A stretch of DNA of 64,000 bases from Parvibaculum sp041688015. GTDB taxonomy: Bacteria; Pseudomonadota; Alphaproteobacteria; Parvibaculales; Parvibaculaceae. Below the pieces are notes generated by a model. That model did not search any database. It was not told the origin of the DNA and worked only from the letters and a program-made list of their open reading frames with translations. The DNA lies in assembly GCA_041688015.1 (NCBI GenBank), contig JBDNIY010000012.1, positions 324,299 through 388,298 of the forward strand. The letters run 5' to 3'. The position numbers and the translations under genes were made by a program. Positions 26,329-34,246 of the stretch are shown in pieces; the stretch's first letter is position 1; each line of letters starts with the position of its first letter.

Positions 26329-29187
26329 TCAGAACATCAAGGACGCCGTTGCCACGATCTGGTGCGACTTCACCTTGCTGCCAAGCTGGCCCGTGTATTC
26401 CAGCGAGAGGCGAGAATAGCCACCGACGACGGCAAGGCCCGCACCGACAAAGGGAATGTCTTTGTCGAGTTCGTCACCCTGCAGTGAGAAACCCGAACCC
26501 GATGACACAAAATGACCCGTCACTTTCGGCTGGTCAGTCAGGAATTCATGTGACAAGCCCGCGCGCAGATAAGGAACATATTGCGGCTGGCTGGAAAAAA
26601 TCTGGCTAATGCGAACCTGCGCATTGCCTCGGAACGACTGGAAGGTGCTGGAATCAATCGCGAGATCGACGCCCGTCCCACCGCGCTCTTCACTATAACC
26701 TTCTTGCGAAAGGAACGTGTAGGCTGCACCGATCGACGGACGAACCGTAAAGCCCCCAAAGACAGCGGCATAGCCGACTTGCGTTGACGCACCGGCCTGA
26801 TAACCAGTCCAACTCCCGCTCGCCTTCCGCGCCACCGCCCCGGCGGTCACAACGCGATCCGTGTCATAGGAGTTCATCGCGACCGAGCCCATCGTATCCC
26901 AGAAGAATGGGCCGCGATTAATGGAGCGATAGATCTGAGCCATCGTTGTTTGAGCCAGATTGTCCGACATGGTTGTTCCCGCCGAATAGCTCATGGCTGA
27001 ATAGGTCAGCGACCCACCCCACACATCGCCATCCGTGTCGCGCCAGTCGTAGCCAAGCGCAAGGGCATAGAGCGTCCCGTCATAATCTTGCGTACCGATA
27101 GACCCCTCGCCTTTTTCAGTCGAAAAAGCCTGCTGTGCCCAAAGGCCAGCGCGGCGATAGCGATCATAATATTTACCGCCGCCATCGCCCACACCCTGCT
27201 CGGCCGTCCGCATAATGTTCAAGCGGTCGTCAACAAAGCCGCCTGCAATATCTTGCATGCGAATAGCCATGCGTTCGCGCGCACTGCTGAGGTCGGGCAG
27301 CATCTGATTATAAACATTGGCGACCGCGCCAACGGTCGCAAGATTACCAACGGCTGAACCGAAGGCGGCATCCAGTGCCAGCGCCGGTCCTGCCGCGTTG
27401 TAAAGCGACGCCGCATTGTCGCTCAATCCAAGCGACGCAGCCGATTTGCGCGACAGCGTCACAGCAAGGTGGTCGCCAGCATTTGGCGTCGTGAAGACCG
27501 CGTCATAGCCTGCGCCAATGCCGCCAATAACAACCCCCGGAGTACCCGGTGTGTCATAAGCAATCATCGAAGCAGACTCCACAACGGTGAGTGTAGTCGG
27601 ATCATTAAGATAGTTTTGAAGCGTCACGTCGACGATTGAACCATCGTGAAAAGTTGCCGTACCCGTAACAATCTTGCCTGATTGAGTGAGGGTACTGGGA
27701 TCATATGCAATTCCATATGTCGACCCACCATCAAAGGTCACATCGGTTGCGTTGAAATCATCCACTGCCGCATTGAAAGTTGCGCCAGTGCCAACATTCA
27801 AATTCAGTGCGCCACTTGTCAGTGTACTGCTGGCCTTCATAATGGTAGTGCCAGTCAGATTGATATCGGCGGTCGCCAAACCATCAATAGTAATCGCACT
27901 AACAACCGTGCCTGCGGTTGAGTTAATCGTGTAGGCACCGCCATTCAGGAGAATTTCACCGGAAATCGCGCCAGCATTAGCAATCGTCGTGTTACCACCC
28001 GTCAGATCAAGAGCAATGCCCCGCCCTGTGGCCGTGCCGCTCCCTAGTATCACACCTGTGCTCGCATTCGTGATGTTTGTTAGTGTTCCAGACTGATCCC
28101 GGATCGCCGTCGCGCTGGTCCCATCGGTCGATGCTATCGCCTGAATGGTGCCCGCATTTGTGATGGAGGGAAGTGTGCCAGCCGCATCAACATCAATACC
28201 GAAGGCATTGCCACCGACCGTGCCGGATGTTGAGCCGAGGATCACGGCATTTTCTTTATTATCAATAGTCGCGAGTGTACCGTTAGCCCCCACATGAACG
28301 GCCGTGGCTGTCAACGATGCCGCCGTTTCTGACGCAACTGTGGCTTGAATAGTACCTGCGTTCGAAAGGCCCTGATTGACCATTACATTGTCACCAACAT
28401 CGACACCAATGGCAGAGGATTCTGTCGCCGTCGCGCGAATAACACTGCCAATGGCATCATTATCAATGCCGTCAACGGTCAATACTTCGGCAGCACCTGT
28501 GTTACCTTTCAAACCAAGAGCGACAGACAACGTCGGCGGCGATTGCGGCGCCTCAAGCACGTCGTAGCCAACAACACTGATGGTCCCGCCATTGCGAATG
28601 GCAACCGTAGTTCCTCCACCGATTTGACCCAGCGCAACCGATGAGCCACTAGTCTCAATCAGAACAGCATATGGATTGGTGCTGGACGATACCGACGAAA
28701 TGGTACCGGTATTATCAATGCCCTTACCAAGATCTTCCTGCACCAGCACCGCCGGCCCACCACCAATCGCATCTGTCGGAATCGCGGCACTCGGATCAGG
28801 CGCTGTACCAGTCCTGATCGACCCTGCATTCACAATGCCGCCGCTTGTCGCTGTTGAAACGATGATGCCGCTTTGATCAGCGAAGGCCGCCAAAATCGCG
28901 CCGCTATTGTTCACAGTCGCAGCGTTGCTATCGATGGTGATCGCCGTCCCAGCGGCATAGCTGGTGTCAAGCGTAACCGCACCGCCCACATTAATTATGA
29001 CATTGCCCGGCGCGCCACCATCGGCGGTCGAGGTCAGGATCGGATCGACGGCTGTTGTCCCACTCGGAATCACAAGATCGGCGGCAAATGCCGAACCGCT
29101 GACAGACAATGCCAAGACACTCACCATAGAGGTAGCAAACAGGCTGCGGCGCAACATGCGCCGTCCGACGACCGATACGATTGCCAA
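26329..29187 (-). CDS. Autotransporter with beta-barrel domain (type Va-like)
   Basis: Protein of 952 residues. An extended signal sequence ends in LALSVSGSAFAA. The passenger of about 600 residues is rich in Gly, Ala, Thr, Ser and Asn, with repeated units such as GTIQATVA, GTIQAIAS and NAGAISGEILLNGG typical of a beta-helix. The C-terminal barrel (about 690-952) ends in aromatic TASLMF, as outer-membrane barrels do. The start is TTG 29187: GGGGGAG lies 7 bases upstream, whereas the ATG at 29157 has no good binding site. It is surface-displayed or secreted; no enzymatic domain is visible. It lies between SGNH and MBOAT genes on the same strand. Confidence 0.88.
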   Translation of the reverse strand: MAIVSVVGRRMLRRSLFATSMVSVLALSVSGSAFAADLVIPSGTTAVDPILTSTADGGAPGNVIINVGGAVTLDTSYAAGTAITIDSNAATVNNSGAILAAFADQSGIIVSTATSGGIVNAGSIRTGTAPDPSAAIPTDAIGGGPAVLVQEDLGKGIDNTGTISSVSSSTNPYAVLIETSGSSVALGQIGGGTTVAIRNGGTISVVGYDVLEAPQSPPTLSVALGLKGNTGAAEVLTVDGIDNDAIGSVIRATATESSAIGVDVGDNVMVNQGLSNAGTIQATVASETAASLTATAVHVGANGTLATIDNKENAVILGSTSGTVGGNAFGIDVDAAGTLPSITNAGTIQAIASTDGTSATAIRDQSGTLTNITNASTGVILGSGTATGRGIALDLTGGNTTIANAGAISGEILLNGGAYTINSTAGTVVSAITIDGLATADINLTGTTIMKASSTLTSGALNLNVGTGATFNAAVDDFNATDVTFDGGSTYGIAYDPSTLTQSGKIVTGTATFHDGSIVDVTLQNYLNDPTTLTVVESASMIAYDTPGTPGVVIGGIGAGYDAVFTTPNAGDHLAVTLSRKSAASLGLSDNAASLYNAAGPALALDAAFGSAVGNLATVGAVANVYNQMLPDLSSARERMAIRMQDIAGGFVDDRLNIMRTAEQGVGDGGGKYYDRYRRAGLWAQQAFSTEKGEGSIGTQDYDGTLYALALGYDWRDTDGDVWGGSLTYSAMSYSAGTTMSDNLAQTTMAQIYRSINRGPFFWDTMGSVAMNSYDTDRVVTAGAVARKASGSWTGYQAGASTQVGYAAVFGGFTVRPSIGAAYTFLSQEGYSEERGGTGVDLAIDSSTFQSFRGNAQVRISQIFSSQPQYVPYLRAGLSHEFLTDQPKVTGHFVSSGSGFSLQGDELDKDIPFVGAGLAVVGGYSRLSLEYTGQLGSKVKSHQIVATASLMF

Positions 29188-29266
29188 TTGGTCTCTCCCC
29201 CATCAATACCCACCGGCAAATCCGCTTTAGCGAGACCACCCCAGCCAAGTATCCGACAATTTAAAA

Positions 29267-29284
29267 CTTTGAGCCCCCTCAAAG
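29267..29284 (-). terminator. Weak rho-independent terminator after the SGNH gene pair
   Basis: Read on the minus strand, CTTTGAG and CTCAAAG form a 7-bp stem around GGGG, followed by TTTT. It lies in the 141-base gap after the SGNH gene and before the autotransporter. The short stem suggests partial termination, so the autotransporter may have its own promoter. Confidence 0.5.
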
Positions 29285-29328
29285 GGTGCAGTAGGGCAAA
29301 TATTCACGTTTCGGACCGCGGATGCAAC

Positions 29329-30606
29329 CTAAAGCGGCAGCTGACAACGTCGGATTTCATAAGCCCGCATAATTCCCTGCCAAAAAGCCGCCCCAGCACG
29401 ACGCGCGCCCTCAGGGCGCAAATGCACATGATCGGGCCATGCCAACGCCGGGGTCGTGTTCACCCATCGTGCTATGCCGCAGGGCCCGCCCATCACAAGC
29501 TCACCATTGATGAATATGTGGCCTCTGCGTCGGGCTATGTTGCGTTGCACGTCGCGCAATACTGCGAGCTTGGGGGGAGTTGCCCAGCCAGATTCGCAAG
29601 CTTGAACATCATTTGTCTTTGCCCGCCGCATTCCGTCAAAAGCCCCCAGAACAACAATCGAGGCATCTGGCGCCAGCCGCTCCAGGCGCGCGATCAGCGC
29701 TTCAAAGCGTAAGCCATAGGCATGTGCATCAATATGGTCGCCAAAGCCTTCATTGGTGCCATAGCCGAGCATGATCAGGTCCGGCGCGAGACGCCTGATT
29801 TCTGCCTCCACGACCGCGCGATCCCAATAGTCGACCACATCTAGCGTCGCCCCGGAAATACCATAACTATCATAACGCAATCCTGGATGTGACTGACCGC
29901 TCAGCATGGCCCACCCCAGCAACGACAGCGCCCCGTCGCCCACTGGCGCAAGCACGACATGATGGGCCTGAGCAGCGGGAACCCGTAGGAAGACGACACC
30001 GGGCGTCGCTCGTCTGGTGGATAGCCGCAGCGGTGCCGCACCATCAAGCTGAAGCAACAGCGACCCGCTCTGTGGCCCTCCATAGGCTTCGATCTCGACT
30101 GCGCCGATTTCATGATCACTTTCCAGCGACATGCGCGCCGTCGCATTGTCCGTCTCAATGCGAAAACCACTGATCCCAAATGGCCCCACCGCATCCGCTC
30201 TGAGGCTTGACGCCACGCGCCACTCCGCCGACATCGTGATCTCATAGCCTTGCGGTGCATAGTAACGATAGGGAATGCCCGGCGGCATGCCACGCCCTCC
30301 ATCGCCAAACATGTCGCGCCATCTCTGCCGCAACACGCCGGTCATATGATCGAGTGCAATATGGCTGTCGCCTAGATGTAAAACGCTGACACCCTGTGGC
30401 CGCTTGCCAGCATGCAAGGCATCTAGTGCCTCATAGAAATGGGCCAAACCATCAGGCAAAGGCGAACAGGGCGGCGACGCACCGATCATCGTCATTGCAA
30501 AAAATAGTAATGTCAGGCCGAAGCCGCACCGTGCCCAAACGCTAATGCGCTGGGCCCGTCCAACGCCAATCGTCGCTGCGCCCCGGATGGCTTTCCGCCA
30601 CATCAT
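29329..30606 (-). CDS. SGNH/GDSL-fold hydrolase or acyltransferase, membrane-anchored
   Basis: A 425-residue protein with an N-terminal hydrophobic anchor or signal (about 29-44, FGLTLLFFAMTMIGAS). The SGNH blocks are present: VLHLGDSHIALD with nucleophile S81, LGYGTNEGF (block III), and WPDHVHLRPEG carrying the Asp-His pair. A beta-rich insert of about 130 residues sits between blocks I and III, as in peptidoglycan O-acetyl esterases and acyltransferases. The start at 30606 overlaps the upstream gene by 65 bases, which is long, so a downstream start is possible although no better one is seen. It probably acts in the periplasm with the AlgI-like enzyme. Confidence 0.8.
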   Translation of the reverse strand: MMWRKAIRGAATIGVGRAQRISVWARCGFGLTLLFFAMTMIGASPPCSPLPDGLAHFYEALDALHAGKRPQGVSVLHLGDSHIALDHMTGVLRQRWRDMFGDGGRGMPPGIPYRYYAPQGYEITMSAEWRVASSLRADAVGPFGISGFRIETDNATARMSLESDHEIGAVEIEAYGGPQSGSLLLQLDGAAPLRLSTRRATPGVVFLRVPAAQAHHVVLAPVGDGALSLLGWAMLSGQSHPGLRYDSYGISGATLDVVDYWDRAVVEAEIRRLAPDLIMLGYGTNEGFGDHIDAHAYGLRFEALIARLERLAPDASIVVLGAFDGMRRAKTNDVQACESGWATPPKLAVLRDVQRNIARRRGHIFINGELVMGGPCGIARWVNTTPALAWPDHVHLRPEGARRAGAAFWQGIMRAYEIRRCQLPL

Positions 30607-31513
30607 AAATTTGCGCTTTCAATCCAATCGACGCAGGAATATCGGCATGGCCCTTATTCACAGAATCGCCTGTCGCCACAGACACAGCGCGCGCCGATGC
30701 ATCAACCGTCAGAATGCCACCATCAGCATCGCGTTTGATGGCGCGAGCAATAGGCTCCACCAATTTTTCATAGCCCGCCATCGTAAAGTGAATGCCATCT
30801 TCAGCCCGCAGCAGCCGCTTGCGGCCAGCCTTGTCGAGCCCATAAGCGACATAATTGCCTTTTTCATCGGCCAACAAATCGTGTGTCGGCAGATAAACGA
30901 CACCATTCGCCATGGCACGTGTTTTGAAAATTTTTGAAAAAATTTCCATATCGCGCTCAAAATTCGGACTACGCATGACGGGCAGGCCAACCCAGTAGAT
31001 GCGCGCACCCGTTGTCTTCAGCGTTTCTGTAAAGTCATCAACGCGCGCGTTATAGACCTTGCGCCATTCGGGATTAAACAACGCATAGCGCGCGCCGTCT
31101 TTGACGATGGTCTGACGATCATTGGTTCCCATGATGACAACTGCAATATCAATCGTTGTATCCGCAGCCACTTCGCGCACGACTTCATTCCAGTCATAAT
31201 AGTCGTGCCGCACAAAGCCTGTGGCTACTTTCGATTTGCGAATAACACTGAAACGCTTGTCCTTACGCAGCGCGTGATAAAGGCCAGCCCAGATGCCATC
31301 ACCCAGCGAGTCGCCCAGCACAACCACATTGTAATGTGTCTTCTTTTCCAGCGCAGGCACCCTAGCGATGGCACTCGGCGTGGCGTCGGCCGACATCTCC
31401 AGCGGGCTAATGCCAGGCGGCGCAAGCACAAGAGGGGCTGCCAGCGCTCCCCCTGGCAAAAGGGTCATCGCAAGCGCGACACATGCCGCCCTAATGGCTC
31501 CAAATTTACTCAC
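30542..31513 (-). CDS. SGNH-fold periplasmic protein, DUF459 type
   Basis: About 323 residues with a Sec signal (MSKFGAIRAACVALAMTLLP, cleaved after GGALA). SGNH blocks: VVVLGDSLGDGIWAGL (Ser), VIMGTNDRQ (Asn) and DGIHFTMAGYEKL (Asp-His). This matches DUF459 proteins, which are common in alphaproteobacteria and thought to modify envelope glycans. The start is uncertain: I prefer GTG 31513 because it gives a standard signal peptide, but the frame is open to a GTG at 31567. Its 3' end overlaps the next SGNH gene, so the pair is likely co-translated. Together with the MBOAT protein they suggest an O-acylation pathway. Confidence 0.8.
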   Translation of the reverse strand: MSKFGAIRAACVALAMTLLPGGALAAPLVLAPPGISPLEMSADATPSAIARVPALEKKTHYNVVVLGDSLGDGIWAGLYHALRKDKRFSVIRKSKVATGFVRHDYYDWNEVVREVAADTTIDIAVVIMGTNDRQTIVKDGARYALFNPEWRKVYNARVDDFTETLKTTGARIYWVGLPVMRSPNFERDMEIFSKIFKTRAMANGVVYLPTHDLLADEKGNYVAYGLDKAGRKRLLRAEDGIHFTMAGYEKLVEPIARAIKRDADGGILTVDASARAVSVATGDSVNKGHADIPASIGLKAQIYDVAESHPGRSDDWRWTGPAH

Positions 31514-31683
31514 ACGACCCCAGCCCAACTTCACGTCCCTGACAACAGGGTAAATACGCTTGCCCACACACTGAGCATCAACGCTTACCTAATGCAGGCT
31601 CTGTGCCTCCATCCCCGTGACCATAAACGCTTCAATTCGGGACAAACAAGTCCAGCGATGAAACACATGGCCGACAAATGGAA

Positions 31684-33138
31684 TTAACTAGCGTGACGCA
31701 GCAATTCCGACACAACCCGCTCCAAATCCTTCAGCGATGCGCAGGTCACCGCCGTGTCACAATAGGGCTGCAAGCGCTTCATCTCGCTGTCGCCCGAATT
31801 CCACATCGACTTGCCTTCTGGGTTGAGCCAGATCACGCGACGTGCCCGGGCGTGGATTTTTTTCAAAATGTCACCGCGCGGATCAGAATAGTTAGACCGC
31901 CCATCACCAAGGATCAGCACAGTCGTCCGGTGATCGATGTCATCAAACGCCAATCGCTCAAAATCGACGAAAGCCTGACCATAATCCGTAGAACCACCGC
32001 CGTGCTCACGCAAGGCTCCGGTGATCGCGTCTTCAATTTTGCGCGACGATTCAAACAATTGCGTGACTTCGCCCAACTGACCAGAAAAGGCAAAGGACCG
32101 CACGCGCGGCAACACTTCTTGAACGCTGTAAAGGAACATCAAAAGGAAACGCGCCACCTGCGCCACCGACCCCGATACATCGCAGATCGCCATGACCTTA
32201 GGTCGATCCACCTTCTTTTGTTTCCAGATCGTGTGAAACATCAACCCGTCAAATGCGACATTCGCCCTGATCGTGCGCCGCACATCAAGCTGCCCGCGTT
32301 TGTCCACCTTCTTGCGTCGTGAATATAAGGCCACAAGACGCTTGGCCATCTTGGCCACCAGCCCGCGCAAGATTTTCATGTCGCGCATATCAATATTGCC
32401 AAGCCTAACCTGCGAGAGAACCTCCTCACGCAATTGCCGCCCGGAATTAGCCGTAAAAATCTCCAATTGCTTTTCAACATAGTCGCGCACATCGCCGCGC
32501 AATTGGTCGCGCAGCTCACGCAGCTTGTCAGCACGCCCCTGCTCGCCACCATCTTCGCGGCGTTCGATTTCATCTTGAAGCCCGTCAAGCCCCATGAATT
32601 CCATCATGCGACGCACATACATGCCGCGCTGCGTGAAAAGCCGGATACGATTGAGTTGTGCCTCGCGCGCAGCGTCTGCCAGCGCCATTTGCAGCGCCGC
32701 CTGATCACCGCTCTCCAGCATCTCAACAAGATCAAGGCTTTGCGATTGCTCCCCCTCGCCCGTCGGCTCGACTTTGCGCTCCCCGCCGCCACCTTGCCCC
32801 GGCATACCGCCCGGCTGACCCGGTTGCCCGCCTTCGCCATCACCCTCGCCTTCGCCATCCCCGTCAGAGCCATCCTCACTCTGATCGTCGTTCGATGCCT
32901 CGCCCGGCGCTTTGGCCTTGAATTGATCAAAGGCAAAAAACCGATCAAACGTGTCGCGAAAGGCTTCTTTTTCATACTCGCTTTTGGCCAGCACCTGTGA
33001 AAGTCCGTCGCGCAACACGACGCGATCGCCGTACCCAACAATGTCAAGCACATTGCCCGCGTCAATCGATTCCGACGTCGATATCCGCACATCCGCCGCG
33101 CGCAAAGCACGAATGAAATCCCCGAGAACTTCAGTCAT
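31684..33138 (-). CDS. VWA-domain protein, CoxE-like
   Basis: Protein of 484 residues. The N-terminal helical part (TEVLGDFIRALRAADVRIST) is followed by an acidic, Gly-rich low-complexity linker (about 75-125, repeats of GDGEGEGDGEGG) and a C-terminal VWA domain with MIDAS motif DVSGSVAQ and a second metal-site segment HGGGSTDYGQ. CoxE and relatives work with MoxR-type AAA ATPases in assembly of metalloenzymes, best known for CO dehydrogenase. No CO dehydrogenase genes are in the window, so the client is unknown. It starts 8 bases after the AAA gene and the two are surely an operon. Confidence 0.9.
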   Translation of the reverse strand: MTEVLGDFIRALRAADVRISTSESIDAGNVLDIVGYGDRVVLRDGLSQVLAKSEYEKEAFRDTFDRFFAFDQFKAKAPGEASNDDQSEDGSDGDGEGEGDGEGGQPGQPGGMPGQGGGGERKVEPTGEGEQSQSLDLVEMLESGDQAALQMALADAAREAQLNRIRLFTQRGMYVRRMMEFMGLDGLQDEIERREDGGEQGRADKLRELRDQLRGDVRDYVEKQLEIFTANSGRQLREEVLSQVRLGNIDMRDMKILRGLVAKMAKRLVALYSRRKKVDKRGQLDVRRTIRANVAFDGLMFHTIWKQKKVDRPKVMAICDVSGSVAQVARFLLMFLYSVQEVLPRVRSFAFSGQLGEVTQLFESSRKIEDAITGALREHGGGSTDYGQAFVDFERLAFDDIDHRTTVLILGDGRSNYSDPRGDILKKIHARARRVIWLNPEGKSMWNSGDSEMKRLQPYCDTAVTCASLKDLERVVSELLRHAS

Positions 33139-33146
33139 GACACAGC

Positions 33147-34109
33147 CTAACTCGCCGCTTGCAGCGCCTTGGTCGTCAGAGCGTTGACCTCGGCTTCCAC
33201 ATTGTCGATATCGTCTTGAAATTTGAGCAACACATTCAGCGTACGTCGCACCAGCTCGGCGTCAAGCTCACGCGCATGCAGCAGCACCATCGTGCGTGCC
33301 CAGTCGATGGTTTCACTCACAGCCGGTTGCTTTTTCAGGTCCATCTCGCGAAGCCCCTGCACAAAGGCAACAAGCTGCTTGCGCAAACTCTCTTCCACTT
33401 CAGGCACGCGCGAGCGGATGATCCGCTGTTCCAATGCCGTGTCAGGAAACGGAATATAGAGATGCAAGCAGCGCCGTTTCAGCGCATCGCCGATTTCACG
33501 CGTATTATTGGAGGTTAAAAACACGATCGGCGGCGTGCGCGCCTTGATCGTGCCAAGTTCAGGAATGGAGATCTGATAGTCCGACAGGATTTCCAACAGA
33601 AAGGCTTCGAACTCATCGTCAGACTTGTCCAACTCGTCGATCAACAGCACCGCACCGCCCGGCTGCCACAGCGCCTTTAGCAGCGGGCGCGGCTCCAAAA
33701 ATTCCTCGCTGAAGAATGTGTCGTCGAAATCATGCAGCCGCGCGATGGATTCTTTCAGCCCTTGCGCACCGGCCATTACGTCGCCGAGCTTTTCCTTCAG
33801 CACCTGCGTATAGAGAAGCTGCTTACCATATTTCCATTCGTAGAGCGCCTTGGCCTCATCAAGCCCCTCATAGCACTGCAGCCGGATCAGCGGTTTGCCG
33901 ATCAGTTCCGCCGTCGCCTTGGCCAGCTCAGTCTTGCCAACGCCGGGTGGGCCTTCGACCAGCAGAGGCTTCTGCAAGCGTTCAGCCAGAAATATGGAGG
34001 TTGCGATGCTCGAATTACAGATATAGCCGCTACGTTCAAAGCCCTTTTGAATGGAGGCGATGGCATCTTCTGCCGTCTCCTCGTTCACGCTTGAAATGTC
34101 CTTGTTCAA
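33147..34109 (-). CDS. MoxR-family AAA+ ATPase, CoxD-like
   Basis: A cytoplasmic AAA+ ATPase of 320 residues. Walker A is GPPGVGKTE near residue 54, Walker B is VLLIDELDKSDD, sensor 1 is PPIVFLTSNNTRE, and the arginine-finger region KRRCLHLYIPFPD is present. CoxD-like MoxR proteins remodel client proteins together with a VWA partner, and that partner is the next gene. Upstream is the divergent FadJ-like gene, 137 bases away. Confidence 0.92.
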   Translation of the reverse strand: MNKDISSVNEETAEDAIASIQKGFERSGYICNSSIATSIFLAERLQKPLLVEGPPGVGKTELAKATAELIGKPLIRLQCYEGLDEAKALYEWKYGKQLLYTQVLKEKLGDVMAGAQGLKESIARLHDFDDTFFSEEFLEPRPLLKALWQPGGAVLLIDELDKSDDEFEAFLLEILSDYQISIPELGTIKARTPPIVFLTSNNTREIGDALKRRCLHLYIPFPDTALEQRIIRSRVPEVEESLRKQLVAFVQGLREMDLKKQPAVSETIDWARTMVLLHARELDAELVRRTLNVLLKFQDDIDNVEAEVNALTTKALQAAS

Positions 34110-34246
34110 TTTCGTTCCAAAGGCGATCTCTGTCGCCCCTTCCCTGCTTTATTCAGTTTCAATTGGGCTATAGGGTAGCACACAACAAAAATCCACAAGC
34201 AGAAACGACCCGCACGTCAAATCAAAAGGGTCCAAGGGAGCGAACC

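Noticed and set aside
28873..29712. Plus-strand frame of 279 codons
   Set aside because: It is antisense to the autotransporter and SGNH genes and has no recognisable domain.
33716..34246. In-frame 5' extension of the FadJ-like gene by 177 codons
   Set aside because: It runs antisense through the MoxR ATPase; the ATG at 34247 has a good ribosome binding site and a normal N terminus.
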